Positions 44,867-53,984 of a DNA stretch of 64,000 bases are shown here, in pieces. Both the position numbers and the translations under genes were made by a program. The DNA lies in assembly GCF_900114475.1 (NCBI RefSeq), contig NZ_FOTE01000013.1, positions 103,705-167,704 on the forward strand, in the 5' to 3' direction. A model generated the notes under the pieces. The model saw nothing but the letters and a program-made list of their open reading frames with translations, was not told the origin of the DNA and did not search any database. The stretch comes from Paenibacillus sp. 1_12. GTDB taxonomy: Bacteria > Bacillota > Bacilli > Paenibacillales > NBRC-103111. The first letter of the stretch is position 1. Every line of letters starts with the position of its first letter.

Positions 44867-45196
44867 ATGAAACCATTCACGTTGAATGTCATCGCTATCA
44901 TTAAAAGCATTCCAGAAGGGAATGTCATGACATATGGGCAAATTGCCGAGCTTGCGGGCAGTCCAAGAGGAGCGAGACAGGTTGTGCGGATTCTGCATTC
45001 GCTAAGTGCGATTCATCAGCTTCCTTGGTACCGTGTGGTAAATGCCAAGGGAGAAATCGCCTTCAACAATGAGGAAGCACGCTTTATGCAGACGTTCCAT
45101 TTGGACAACGAGGGTGTGGCTGTGAGTGACAACGGGCGTATTGATTTGGAACAGTATCGATACACGCCAGTGGATAGGATAGACCCGCTCCCCTAA
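44867..45196 (+). CDS. Alkyltransferase-like (ATL) protein, MGMT family without the reactive Cys
   Basis: 109 residues consisting only of the DNA-binding domain of O6-methylguanine-DNA methyltransferase: IPEGNVMTYGQIAELAGSPRGARQV (helix-turn-helix with the Arg finger) followed by LPWYRVVNAKGEIAF. The active-site motif PCHR is replaced by PWYR, so it cannot accept an alkyl group. ATL proteins bind O6-alkylguanine and hand the lesion to nucleotide excision repair. SD AGGAGGG. Followed by a terminator. Confidence 0.9.
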   Translation: MKPFTLNVIAIIKSIPEGNVMTYGQIAELAGSPRGARQVVRILHSLSAIHQLPWYRVVNAKGEIAFNNEEARFMQTFHLDNEGVAVSDNGRIDLEQYRYTPVDRIDPLP

Positions 45197-45249
45197 TAGC
45201 AAGTGTGTAAAATCGTCCGATGATTTCGTCCCATCCCATAAAATCCAAC

Positions 45250-45297
45250 AAAAAAACCTTCGCAATCGGCAGCAGCTCGATTGGAAGGCTTTTTTTG
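45250..45297 (+). terminator. Rho-independent terminator after the ATL gene
   Basis: CCTTC-GC-AATCG...CGATT-G-GAAGG, with T-run CTTTTTTT; A-run on the other side makes it usable both ways. Confidence 0.85.
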
Positions 45298-45414
45298 GCA
45301 TTACTTGAGAAGCTGGAGGCTGTTATCATCGTGTACAGATGGGGAGCTTCAGCTTCTAATATCATCAGAACGAGCATAGGACTGACACGACAGCTTGTTC
45401 TTCGACAGATGGAT

Positions 45415-46140
45415 TCAGGGCTTAGGTTGTGAAGGTGCACAAACCCCATCGTCACAAGTTCCATCAGCCGGATCGCTGCCCATGTCGTTAAGCAGCGTCA
45501 GCGGCTGGTCCTCATCCCATGCCTTCTGTATCGCACCTAAAAATACTTCGCTTGATTGAGCGCCTGAAATTGCATATTTGCGGTTGATCACGAAGAAGGG
45601 AACTCCGCGTACGCCCAGACTACCTGCTTCCTGCTCGTCATTACGGACCTCGGCTGTGAACGCATCCCCAGCAAGAACCTGTAAAGCTTCGTCCTTGTCG
45701 AGTCCGACTTCTGCGGCCAAAGCGGCTAATGTCTCATGATCGCCAAGATGCTTGGACTCGGTAAAATAGGCATGCAGCAAGCGCTCGGTCAATGCATACA
45801 TAAGGCCATGCTGGTTAGCGAAATGCGCCAATCGATGTGCGTCGAACGTATTGGTCAAAATCATCGTGTCAAAGTTAAAGGTCAGTCCGACCGATTGAGC
45901 CTGAGCGGTAACACCCGCGTTCATCTCCTTAGCCTTATCAACGCTCATGCCATATTTGGAAGCCAGCATCTCATTGACACCATGAGGAAGATCTCGCTCC
46001 GCATTCGGGTCCAGCTCAAAGCTGCGGTAAATCACATTGACGTTCTCTTTGTTCGGGAAAAGGGCAAGTGCCTCTTCAAAGCGACGTTTGCCAATATAGC
46101 AAAAGGGACATGAAAAATCAGACCATATTTCAATATTCAT
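45415..46140 (-). CDS. DsbA family oxidoreductase, FrnE-like
   Basis: 241 residues from ATG 46140 (GGAGG eight bases upstream). Thioredoxin fold opening MNIEIWSDFSCPFCYIGKRRF with CPFC (Cys 11, 14), the helical insertion with ANQHGLMYALTERLLHAYF, and VRGVPFFVINRKYAISGAQ with the cis-Pro loop. No signal peptide, hence cytosolic; FrnE-type proteins are disulfide isomerase-like and linked to oxidative stress or polyketide tailoring. Ends in a Cys-containing tail (TCDDGVCAPS). Confidence 0.9.
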   Translation of the reverse strand: MNIEIWSDFSCPFCYIGKRRFEEALALFPNKENVNVIYRSFELDPNAERDLPHGVNEMLASKYGMSVDKAKEMNAGVTAQAQSVGLTFNFDTMILTNTFDAHRLAHFANQHGLMYALTERLLHAYFTESKHLGDHETLAALAAEVGLDKDEALQVLAGDAFTAEVRNDEQEAGSLGVRGVPFFVINRKYAISGAQSSEVFLGAIQKAWDEDQPLTLLNDMGSDPADGTCDDGVCAPSQPKP

Positions 46141-46358
46141 TTTATAAGCCTCCAGAAAGTGAGTATAGGTATCTGTAACTAAAACCTCTGCTGTTGCTCG
46201 CAAATTTCATGAAATCATCGTTAAGAAATTCATAGCCGGATAAGGGCACTAATCTTAATTGCCTTACTTATCAAAGTTTACCTGATTACAAACAATAAAT
46301 CCAGCATAGGAGCGCAAGCATGAACAGGTTAACAGCCTACTGGTGAAAGCAGCTGATA

Positions 46359-46397
46359 AAAAGCCCTATCCGCGAGTATAACCGGATAGGGCTTGTG
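46359..46397 (-). terminator. Rho-independent terminator of the siderophore importer operon
   Basis: AAGCCCTATCCG / CGGATAGGGCTT with a 9-base loop, immediately after the stop of the second FecCD permease on the minus strand. Confidence 0.85.
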
Positions 46398-46398
46398 T

Positions 46399-47379
46399 TT
46401 ATGCAGACTTGCTTCGTGCTCTTCTCAGTAAATAAACAAAATAAGGTGCGCCGATTACAGCGGTCATGATGCCGACTGGCACCTCGCGCGGGATGATCAG
46501 AATGCGGCCCAAGCAATCCCCAAGCAGCATCAGATCGGCCCCGATCAGCGCAGCAAGCGGAATAAGCCATTGGTGTCGGGCACCGACAATGCTGCGGGCA
46601 ATATGAGGCGCGATCAATCCAATAAAGCCAATGGCGCCCACTGCCGATACAGATATGCCAGCCAGAGCTACAGCCAGCAGCAGCAGCCAGAAGCGCTGCC
46701 GCACAATACTCAGGCCAAGCGAGGTTGTTGTCTCATCACCAAGCTGGAACACATTCAGCTTGGGATAATTGATCCAAACCACGGGCAGCAGCACCGCGAT
46801 CCAGGGCAGCAGTGAGTAGACGGCATCCCACCGCTTGCTCCACAAGCTCCCCGCCAGCCAGAGCAGCGCCATATTGATATCGGTTGGATGCATCACGATC
46901 AAATATTGCGTACCCGCCTGGAAGACGGCCCCAATAGCAATTCCGATAAGAGCAAGCGACGCAGGCGTCATGGTCAAGCGTTTGCTGAGCAGCAGCAGAA
47001 TACCAAAGGCGACAAAAGCACCGATAAAAGCGGATATTGGAAGGAAATAGCTTGGTGCTTTAGGAAACAGGAAAATGACGGCGGATGCAGCCAGTCCCGC
47101 TCCTTTGGTAATACCGATCACATCGGGGCTGGCCAACGGATTACGCACAATGCTTTGCAGAATCACGCCGCCTACAGCCAGGCCGAAGCCCGCCAGAATG
47201 GCGACTAGAACACGCGGCAGGCGAACCTCGTAAATAATAAAAAAGTATTTGTTATTCTCATGCAAAATGCTGGACCAAACATCCTGAAAGGAAACGGGCA
47301 CTGCTCCCAAGCGCAGGGAGATTACCGCTAACACCAGCATCAGCAGAAATGCCAGGATTAGAGCTACAGATTTATTCAT
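46399..47379 (-). CDS. FecCD family siderophore ABC transporter permease
   Basis: 326 residues, about nine to ten membrane helices. Family marks: LRLPRVLVAILAGFGLAVGGVILQSIVRNPLASPDVIGITKGAGLAA and GAIGFIGLIAPHIARSIVGARHQWLIPLAALIGA. Second permease of a Fe3+-siderophore importer; overlaps the first permease by one base. No ATPase gene of the FecE type follows, so it must use one encoded elsewhere (as FeuABC of Bacillus uses YusV). Confidence 0.92.
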   Translation of the reverse strand: MNKSVALILAFLLMLVLAVISLRLGAVPVSFQDVWSSILHENNKYFFIIYEVRLPRVLVAILAGFGLAVGGVILQSIVRNPLASPDVIGITKGAGLAASAVIFLFPKAPSYFLPISAFIGAFVAFGILLLLSKRLTMTPASLALIGIAIGAVFQAGTQYLIVMHPTDINMALLWLAGSLWSKRWDAVYSLLPWIAVLLPVVWINYPKLNVFQLGDETTTSLGLSIVRQRFWLLLLAVALAGISVSAVGAIGFIGLIAPHIARSIVGARHQWLIPLAALIGADLMLLGDCLGRILIIPREVPVGIMTAVIGAPYFVYLLRRARSKSA

Positions 47380-48398
47380 CAGCGGGCACCTCCCTTTTTG
47401 CGGGCCAAATAAATGAAGAAGGGGGCGCCGATCGCTGCTGTCACAATCCCGACGGGAGAGTCGTAAGGAAACGCGATAAACCGGCTGAAGAAGTCGGCAT
47501 AAACGAGCAATGCCCCTCCGAGCAATGCTGTTAGCGGAGCCAGAACATGAAGATTATTCCCAACCAGGGCACGAGCGATATGAGGGACAATCAGGCAAAT
47601 GAAACCGATCGGACCGCATATCGCAACCGCTGAGCCAGCCAATACAATAACAAGCAGCACGCTGATGGCGCGAATCACCGATACCCGCTGGCCAAGACCT
47701 GCGGCAATCTCATCGCCCAGCAGCAGCAAACGGAAGGAAGGCAGCATCAGGCCAAAGATGAGCAATCCGCCGATAAAGAAGGGAAGAATCGTACTGATCT
47801 CCTTCCATGCTGCTTGACTGACAGAGCCGACCAGCCAAAACATCATACTGTCAGTATTTTGCTGATTCAATATAATAAGTCCCTCCGTCAGCGAGGAGAG
47901 TAGAAAATGGATCGTTATCCCCGCTAAGGCCAAACGGACATATTGCTTCGATCCCGTCCCGGCAAGTGCCCAGACAAGGAATGCTCCGACTGCTGCCCCA
48001 ATAAAGCCAATGCAGATAGAGCCTGTAAGCGAAATGTTTTTGAACACAACCAAACCGAACACAACTGCAAAGGCTGCCCCCGCATTAATGCCGAATACGT
48101 GGGGAGAGGCCAGCGGGTTTTTCGTTGTGAGCTGCGTCAACAATCCGGCTAGTGCCAGCTGAATGCCGACAATGCCTGCTGTTAAAGTACGCGGCAGCCG
48201 CAGCGTTTGAATATATAGATGATTTTTATCATGTCCTTGATACGTTAAGGCTTCAAATAAGACACGCCATGATATTTGCGCCTGACCCCATTTGACGCTG
48301 CACAGGAATCCGATGACCAGCAGGAGAAAAGAAGCAGAAAAAAGAAAGAGCAGAAACCCTGTCCGGTTCTGCTTTTCCAATTGGACCTTGTTTGTCAT
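47379..48398 (-). CDS. FecCD family siderophore ABC transporter permease
   Basis: 339 residues. Marks: LRLPRTLTAGIVGIQLALAGLLTQLTTKNPLASPHVFGINAGAAFAV and GPIGFICLIVPHIARALVGNNLHVLAPLTALLGG. First channel subunit, beginning 3 bases after the binding-protein gene. With the second permease it forms the heterodimeric BtuC-type channel. Confidence 0.92.
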   Translation of the reverse strand: MTNKVQLEKQNRTGFLLFLFSASFLLLVIGFLCSVKWGQAQISWRVLFEALTYQGHDKNHLYIQTLRLPRTLTAGIVGIQLALAGLLTQLTTKNPLASPHVFGINAGAAFAVVFGLVVFKNISLTGSICIGFIGAAVGAFLVWALAGTGSKQYVRLALAGITIHFLLSSLTEGLIILNQQNTDSMMFWLVGSVSQAAWKEISTILPFFIGGLLIFGLMLPSFRLLLLGDEIAAGLGQRVSVIRAISVLLVIVLAGSAVAICGPIGFICLIVPHIARALVGNNLHVLAPLTALLGGALLVYADFFSRFIAFPYDSPVGIVTAAIGAPFFIYLARKKGGAR

Positions 48399-48401
48399 TG
48401 A

Positions 48402-49376
48402 TCAGGCTCCCAGGTTTTTGAGGATATCCTCGGCGATTTTCTCGGATCCGAGCAATCCGCGTGAAAGAGACCAATCACGTCTTTCTACTATAAATACTTT
48501 CTTGTTGGCAACGGCATCGATTTGCTTCCACAGCGGGTTGGCCTCCCATTGATTAACAATCGTTTCTTTCTCGGATGGCAGCAGGAACATAGCTTGCGGA
48601 TTGGCTTCGACCAGTTGCTCCAGAGTTAGCTGCGGGTTAGCCGCTGTGTTTTTCACCGGATCCGTAAATCCGAGCAGCATCAGGAAGGAGCCGCCGAAGG
48701 AGTGGTCCGAATGGGCATAAAAGCCTTTGGAATTCGTCACGGCTGGAAGTACACGCAGATTGGTGGTGGTTAGCTTCTTTTTCACAGCCTCGATTTTGGT
48801 CTGGTGCTCAGCAAGACGTTTCTTGCCTTCCTCTTCCTTGCCAAGGGCTTTTGCGATAATGACATAGTTTTTGAGCATTTGATTATAGTCTGCTTGCGAA
48901 TCGTCCAGAACGAGCAAAGGAGCGATAGCCTTTAATTGCGGAATTGCATTTTTGTGTTTGTTTAAATCGGCGATGATTAGGTCGGGCTGCAGCGAGCTGA
49001 TCAATTCAATGTTCGGTTCGTAGCGGGAACCGACAGAGGTGTAGTTTTTCAATTGGCTCTTAACGGCATCCATGAACAGGTCGGGGCTGGAATCATCAGC
49101 AATCCCGACTGGTTGTATGCCCAAGGTAACTAGTGCATCGGTAAAGCTAAAATCCATCGTCACAATTTTCACAGGTTTTTTGGCAAGCTCGACCGTACCT
49201 TGTGCATCCTGAACCGTGATTTTACCTTCAGTGCTTGCAGCTGCTGCCGGTGTTGGGTTGGTTTGTGGAGCGGTACCGGATGGAGTAGTAGTCGCTGTTC
49301 CGCATGCTGTAAGGCTTAATGCAGTAAATAAGCTCACCAGTGCAATACTGAGTGGGCGTTTTATCCAAAGATTCAT
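48402..49376 (-). CDS. Iron-siderophore ABC transporter substrate-binding lipoprotein (FeuA-like)
   Basis: 324 residues from ATG 49376 (GGGGGAT upstream); the longer frame from 49445 would run through the Fur box. Lipobox LTAC (Cys 25), a Thr/Pro/Ala linker, then the peripla_BP_2 fold: VQDAQGTVELAKKPVKIVTMDFSFTDALVTLGIQPVGIADD, SLQPDLIIADLNKH. Captures a ferric siderophore. Neighbouring AraC regulator and Fur box resemble the btr-feuABC arrangement of Bacillus. Confidence 0.9.
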   Translation of the reverse strand: MNLWIKRPLSIALVSLFTALSLTACGTATTTPSGTAPQTNPTPAAAASTEGKITVQDAQGTVELAKKPVKIVTMDFSFTDALVTLGIQPVGIADDSSPDLFMDAVKSQLKNYTSVGSRYEPNIELISSLQPDLIIADLNKHKNAIPQLKAIAPLLVLDDSQADYNQMLKNYVIIAKALGKEEEGKKRLAEHQTKIEAVKKKLTTTNLRVLPAVTNSKGFYAHSDHSFGGSFLMLLGFTDPVKNTAANPQLTLEQLVEANPQAMFLLPSEKETIVNQWEANPLWKQIDAVANKKVFIVERRDWSLSRGLLGSEKIAEDILKNLGA

Positions 49377-49390
49377 CTGTATATCCCCCT

Positions 49391-49415
49391 GAAAATGATT
49401 ATTATTATCATTTGG
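49391..49415 (-). promoter_or_regulatory. Fur box
   Basis: Read on the plus strand GAAAATGATTATTATTATCATTT; core TGATTAT-T-ATTATCA differs from the TGATAATnATTATCA consensus by one base. It lies between the AraC gene and the binding-protein ATG, a few bases ahead of the SD, so iron repression of the importer is expected. Confidence 0.85.
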
Positions 49416-49493
49416 ATTATAGCCGATTTTTTTTGAAAGTAACATATCTAATCCTTAGATTGGACATGTCTAATCTTTAGATGTTTGATTCGT

Positions 49494-50297
49494 TTACTTG
49501 GGATCATGACTTTGCTGAAAAGCGGAGGGTGAAGCTCCAGTTTTCCTTTTGAACACCCTGCTAAAATAAAAATAATCTACGTACCCGACTTTTTGTGCAA
49601 TTTCTTTGGCAAGCAGGTCTGTTTGCTGAAATAGAAGCTTTGCTTTTTCAATACGTAGATTGTTGAGATAAGTCATTAAGGTTTCGCCGGTATGTTTTTT
49701 GAATAGCACCGTGTAATGGCCTTCGCTCATACCTGCTCGACGCGAGAGCATAGGGAGCGTAAGCTTCAGCATGTAATGTTCATTGATATATGAGAGGGTC
49801 TCCTCGATCGAATTTGCAGAGGACTTTAGTTCATCGCGCATTCGCGATTCATACAAATAAATGAAGAGGATACGCTCCAGCATCAATCGTTTTCTAAACT
49901 CCTGTGCCGCATCTTCATCTGGGGAATGGGTATCGATTTCATGTAAGGTACGAAGCAATTCCTCGATCATATAGTGGATTTTGATTTCACTGATTGTGTG
50001 GAGGGGACCCTGCAGGGTCCATGCACTGGTCACCGGGAGCACGCGGTAAGTGATGACTACGTACTCGACCTCTTTGGTTTTTGGGATTTGGATGAAATAG
50101 GGGCCATAGTCAGGATGACAAGCAAAGCCTTGTGTGCAAACGGTGGGCTCCTGATCTTTGGCTGAAATAAGAAGATGTCCGCGTTGGACAATAATGAGAC
50201 GATGGATACCCTGAGAACTAACAAGGGTTTGTGAGCTGCTCTCCGCGGTGATATCGTCTAGCAGGGGCATGATCTGAACAAGCTGTTGGAAGTACAT
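49494..50297 (-). CDS. AraC family regulator of siderophore uptake (Btr-like)
   Basis: 267 residues from ATG 50297 (GAGGG nine bases upstream); upstream ATGs lack SDs. N-terminal cupin-like sensing domain (about 1-150) and C-terminal double helix-turn-helix: LPMLSRRAGMSEGHYTVLFKKHTGETLMTYLNNLRIEKAK and AKEIAQKVGYVDYFYFSRVFKRKTGASPSAFQ. Lies directly upstream of and codirectional with the importer genes. In Bacillus the AraC protein Btr next to feuABC activates transport when its siderophore is bound; the same job is inferred here. Confidence 0.88.
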   Translation of the reverse strand: MYFQQLVQIMPLLDDITAESSSQTLVSSQGIHRLIIVQRGHLLISAKDQEPTVCTQGFACHPDYGPYFIQIPKTKEVEYVVITYRVLPVTSAWTLQGPLHTISEIKIHYMIEELLRTLHEIDTHSPDEDAAQEFRKRLMLERILFIYLYESRMRDELKSSANSIEETLSYINEHYMLKLTLPMLSRRAGMSEGHYTVLFKKHTGETLMTYLNNLRIEKAKLLFQQTDLLAKEIAQKVGYVDYFYFSRVFKRKTGASPSAFQQSHDPK

Positions 50298-50549
50298 GGC
50301 GGATGGCCCTCTTTGCATGTTTATGGATAACAGAAATATAAGCATATAACCATTTGGACAGCTATTGCCGTGTGTCTGCTGGAAAAGTTGAGCGGAGGGA
50401 CAATTAGATTGAGTCCGAGGAAATGGACAGCGAAGCCATCAGCATCACTGCCATTTCAAAGAACTCACCCTTTCACTGGCAATTACTGCAAGGATAATTT
50501 AGAGAGGAGTGATCCTAGGAAAGCAGGTCCGGCTCCTGTTCGATTCCTG

Positions 50550-51566
50550 TTAAACGGTATCTCCGTTTTTCACGAGCTCAGCCAAATATTGATAGGAGCG
50601 TAACCGAGCCTGATGGTCATAAACCTGGGCGGTCACAATGATTTCGTCCGCTCCTGTTTCATTCAGAAACTGCTGGAGCTTTTTCTGGACGGTTGCTTTA
50701 TTTCCAGCAATAGAATAACTCAATTGCTTACGGATATGAGCTTCTTCCTGAAGATTCCACAGTGCATCCATGCTGTCGACAGGCGGGTTGAGCGGACCTG
50801 TACGGCCACGTATGAGATTAAGGAATTGCTGCTCCTGGGAGGTAGCCAGCCTTCTGGCTTCTTCGTCGGTATCAGCAGCTATGACATTTAGACCGATCAT
50901 CGCATAGGGTTTGTCCAGTGATTCCGAAGGACGGAAGCTGCTGCGATACAGGTCCAGTGCAGGCAGTAAATAATCAGGAGCAAAATGGCTGGCAAAAGCA
51001 AAAGGCAGACCTAGATGACCAGCGAGCTGGGCACTAAAGCCACTTGAGCCTAAAAGCCAGATCGGGATATGCAGCCCTTCGCCTGGAACCGCCCTCACGC
51101 CAATAGGGCGTGCTTCCGGCGTATTATCCAGATAAGCGCGAAGCTCGCTAAGCAGCTCGGGGAAATCATTGCCGTCGCTGCCGAGTCCACGACGCAGCGC
51201 GCGGGCGGCAGGCTGATCCGAACCCGGGGCACGTCCGAGTCCCAGATCGATGCGACCCGGATACATCGATTCCAGCGTTCCGAACTGCTCGGCAATGACC
51301 AGTGGAGCATGATTTGGCAGCATAATGCCGCCGGAGCCGACCCGGATCGTATGGGTACCTGCTGCCACATAACCGATTACGAGGGAAGTGGCGGAGCTGG
51401 CAATCCCCGGCATATTGTGATGCTCAGCGAGCCAGTAGCGATGATAGCCCCACTTCTCGGCATGTTGTGCAAGATCAAGGGTGTTTTTAAAGGAATCTGC
51501 TGCTGTACCGCCCACGATGATGGGGGCAAGATCCAGCACGGAAATTGGGATATCTCTAGTGAGCAT
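50550..51566 (-). CDS. LLM class flavin-dependent oxidoreductase (luciferase-like monooxygenase)
   Basis: 338 residues of the single-domain bacterial luciferase-like fold (YwcH/YvbT type). Marks: [32 protein letters not shown] near the N-terminus, [43 protein letters not shown], and [29 protein letters not shown]. Uses reduced FMN and oxygen on an unknown substrate. Stands alone between the siderophore cluster and the DeoR cluster, with an SD GGAGG seven to ten bases before ATG. Confidence 0.9.
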   Translation of the reverse strand: MLTRDIPISVLDLAPIIVGGTAADSFKNTLDLAQHAEKWGYHRYWLAEHHNMPGIASSATSLVIGYVAAGTHTIRVGSGGIMLPNHAPLVIAEQFGTLESMYPGRIDLGLGRAPGSDQPAARALRRGLGSDGNDFPELLSELRAYLDNTPEARPIGVRAVPGEGLHIPIWLLGSSGFSAQLAGHLGLPFAFASHFAPDYLLPALDLYRSSFRPSESLDKPYAMIGLNVIAADTDEEARRLATSQEQQFLNLIRGRTGPLNPPVDSMDALWNLQEEAHIRKQLSYSIAGNKATVQKKLQQFLNETGADEIIVTAQVYDHQARLRSYQYLAELVKNGDTV

Positions 51567-51822
51567 TGTATAGTCGCCTCCTGTTATTCAGATCGATATG
51601 AAACGCAGTATCTACATTATTATATAAAAAATATACGGAATCAAACATGCCACCCCCATACAGGGATAGAGAGACATTATTCTAATTAATAAAGTAAAGA
51701 AGTATCTGATAAAAGAGTACCTGAAAGCAGTGCATAAATCCAGCATGGACCCCGGACATGAAAGACTCTACAGCTTTACATATTATTCATATCCCGTTAA
51801 CACTCCCCAAATAAACGTCTCC

Positions 51823-51868
51823 TATAATCAAATTGAGCACAAATGAACAAAACGAGCGTAAATGGACA
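51823..51868 (+). promoter_or_regulatory. DeoR-type operator A with -10 TATAAT (distal)
   Basis: TATAAT (51823-51828) followed 12 bases from its first base by four pentamers: GAGCA (51835), GAACA (51845), GAGCG (51854), GGACA (51864), i.e. steps of 10, 9 and 10. Same register as operator B 231 bases downstream. Confidence 0.6.
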
Positions 51869-51903
51869 TATCATATAGTCGGGCTTACCATCTGCAAAAT
51901 GTT

Positions 51904-51990
51904 GCTCGTGGAACAAATAGGTGATGTTGGACCTATGCAACTTTTCGGTAATGTGATTTCTGGGCGAATAGGTCAGCGCTAAAAGCGCGG
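51904..51990 (+). other. Hairpin-rich intergenic stretch
   Basis: ATAGGT/ACCTAT (51917-51936) and GCGCT-AAA-AGCGC (51976-51988), with a second AATAGGT copy between. An ATG frame of 27 codons overlaps but has no SD. Purpose unknown; possibly a remnant of an intergenic repeat. The remainder of 51567-52135 holds operators A and B only. Confidence 0.25.
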
Positions 51991-52053
51991 TGAGTATATA
52001 TTCGATTTACGTATTCTTCATATGAGCTTAACACCTGCTTGATGCTTCATGAT

Positions 52054-52099
52054 TACAATCAAATTGAACATGAATGAACAAAATGAATGTAATTATTGC
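52054..52099 (+). promoter_or_regulatory. DeoR-type operator B with -10 TACAAT (proximal)
   Basis: TACAAT (52054-52059) then GAACA (52066), GAACA (52076), GAATG (52085) and a weak fourth unit at 52095: the same 10-9-10 spacing and the same distance to the -10 as operator A. Ends about 35 bases before the DeoR gene, pointing to autoregulation. Confidence 0.65.
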
Positions 52100-52135
52100 A
52101 GTAGTGAACAGAGTTGCTCAAGGGGGAAATAATGA

Positions 52136-52897
52136 ATGCTGGCGGCCGAAAGAAAGCTACGTATTGTGGAATATGTGAGGCAGTATCGGACAGCAACGAT
52201 TACTGTGCTTGCCAATGAGTTTAACGTTCACGAGGCTACGATCCGACGGGATCTTACGGAAATTGAGCAGGAAGGCATGCTGAAGCGGACCCACGGTGGC
52301 GTCATCATCGAGCAGTGGACCCAAGATGAGCCCTCCTTTAACGAAAGAACCCGCCAGCACGTAGACCAAAAGGAAAGAATCGGGCAAATGGCGGCAAGTC
52401 TCGTGGAAGACGGAGAGAACATTATTATCGATTCCGGAACCACAACACTGCATATTGCCAAGAATCTCGTTCACCGCTCCCATATAACGGTCATTACGAA
52501 CGATATGAATGTTGCCGCCGAGCTGCGTGATGCCCCACGGATTAAAGTGATTTTAACCGGAGGGGAGCTGTATCCATCGAGTTATATGTTAAATGGCATG
52601 ATCACGAATCATGTACTGGGATCGCTGCATGTGGAGAAGGCGTTTATTGGGACTCCGGCGCTCCACCCGCAGCATGGACTCATGCATCCGGAGGCGCAGC
52701 TAGTTATGGCTAAGCAGGGAATGATCAAGTCGGCTAGGGAAATTGTTGTGGTAACCGACGACAGTAAGATCGGCAAGCTTTCGCTTCATACCGTAGCTCC
52801 GAACACAGCGATTCACACCTTGATCACAGGCAAAGAAGTCAGTGATTACGATATCAAGCCCTTTCAGGATTGGGGCATGACGGTGTACAGGGTATAA
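52136..52897 (+). CDS. DeoR family transcriptional regulator (copy 1)
   Basis: 253 residues. N-terminal DeoR winged helix (VRQYRTATITVLANEFNVHEATIRRDLTEIEQEGMLKRTHGGV), then the sugar-phosphate sensing DeoRC domain with IIIDSGTTTLHIAKNL, VITNDMNVAAEL, LTGGELYPSSYMLNGM, VTDDSKIGKLS. AGGGGG upstream of ATG 52136. Nearly the same length and sequence as the DeoR at 58325-59086, so the two are recent paralogues. Such regulators usually release DNA when a sugar or polyol phosphate binds. It heads the Ugp-like importer genes. Confidence 0.92.
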   Translation: MLAAERKLRIVEYVRQYRTATITVLANEFNVHEATIRRDLTEIEQEGMLKRTHGGVIIEQWTQDEPSFNERTRQHVDQKERIGQMAASLVEDGENIIIDSGTTTLHIAKNLVHRSHITVITNDMNVAAELRDAPRIKVILTGGELYPSSYMLNGMITNHVLGSLHVEKAFIGTPALHPQHGLMHPEAQLVMAKQGMIKSAREIVVVTDDSKIGKLSLHTVAPNTAIHTLITGKEVSDYDIKPFQDWGMTVYRV

Positions 52898-52928
52898 ATG
52901 GATTTGTATAAGGTGAGGGGGATTGCTC

Positions 52929-53984
52929 ATGGCATCCATTGAGTTCAAACAAGTTACCAAAACATTTGATAAACATACGGTCATCAAGGATCTGGATTTA
53001 ACCATAGAAAACGGCAAGTTCACTGTACTGGTAGGTCCATCCGGGTGTGGCAAGACGACCCTGCTGCGCATGATTGCAGGTATTGATCCGCAGACGTCAG
53101 GTCAGGTGCTCATTAATGGAAAAGATGTAACGAGCATTGCTCCCGGTAAAAGAGGAGTCGCGATGGTGTTCCAAAACTATGCTATCTACCCGACGATGTC
53201 GGTGCGGGAAAATATTGAATTCGGTTTGAAAAATAATAAAGTGCCCAAAGCGGAGCGGACCCGCTTGGTGGAGACGATCAGCGATACGGTGGGATTGCAT
53301 GAATACCTGGATCGCAAACCTTCCACCTTGTCAGGGGGGCAGCGTCAGAGAGTTGCTTTGGCTCGCGCCATGGTTAAGCAGCCTTCAGTGTTTCTGATGG
53401 ATGAGCCACTCTCCAATCTCGATGCCAAGCTCAGGGTACAGATGCGGATCGAGCTGATCGAGCTCCACAAAAAGCTCGGAACGACCTTCGTCTACGTAAC
53501 TCATGATCAGGTCGAGGCGATGTCGATGGCCGATACGATCGTCTTGATGAATCAGGGGCAGATCCAACAGGAGGCTCCGCCGGATGTAATGTATCGCCAG
53601 CCCAACAATTTGTTTGCAGCACAGTTTATCGGAGTTCCCCCGATGAATGTAAGTGATTTGGCAGGAGTGGGCGGGGTGAGGTATGGCTTCCGCCCGGAAA
53701 GTGCAATTTTGTCAGACAAGCCTGCCGAGCATCATTTATTGCTGCGTGGCGTGATCGTGACGAGAGAAATGCTGGGGTCAGAAACGATTTATCAGGTCAG
53801 GTCTGGACCGGATGCTTTTATGGTGAAATGCACGGAGGATCTATTTTCCGTTGATCAAGAGGTTTATCTAGGTGTGCCGGAAGCGAAGCTGGACTTCTTC
53901 GGAATGGACAATAACCGGATCGACAAAGCTCACAAACAATTTGATGATTACATGCGAAGGCTGCGAGGATTTTCCCATGGATAA
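52929..53984 (+). CDS. ugpC: ABC transporter ATP-binding protein, UgpC/MsmX type
   Basis: 351 residues from ATG 52929 (GAGGGGG nine bases upstream); TTG 52923 is too near. Walker A GPSGCGKTT, Q-loop VFQNYAIYP, signature LSGGQRQR, Walker B VFLMDEPLSNLDAKLR, H-loop VTHDQVEAMSMAD, then the TOBE domain (FRPESAIL). UgpC/MalK-type ATPases power carbohydrate or glycerol-3-phosphate importers. Overlaps the next permease gene by 8 bases. Confidence 0.9.
   Translation: MASIEFKQVTKTFDKHTVIKDLDLTIENGKFTVLVGPSGCGKTTLLRMIAGIDPQTSGQVLINGKDVTSIAPGKRGVAMVFQNYAIYPTMSVRENIEFGLKNNKVPKAERTRLVETISDTVGLHEYLDRKPSTLSGGQRQRVALARAMVKQPSVFLMDEPLSNLDAKLRVQMRIELIELHKKLGTTFVYVTHDQVEAMSMADTIVLMNQGQIQQEAPPDVMYRQPNNLFAAQFIGVPPMNVSDLAGVGGVRYGFRPESAILSDKPAEHHLLLRGVIVTREMLGSETIYQVRSGPDAFMVKCTEDLFSVDQEVYLGVPEAKLDFFGMDNNRIDKAHKQFDDYMRRLRGFSHG

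Noticed and set aside
45298..45414. Possible small gene between the ATL terminator and the DsbA gene
   Set aside because: Frames on both strands lack SDs and extend across the terminator or the neighbouring gene.
51069..51689. 206-codon plus-strand frame
   Set aside because: Lies almost wholly opposite the well-supported LLM oxidoreductase gene and looks like antisense translation (many Arg, His, Cys).
51904..51987. 27-codon frame (MLLVEQIGDVG...) in the 51.9 kb gap
   Set aside because: No SD; the DNA is better explained as a hairpin-rich intergenic element.
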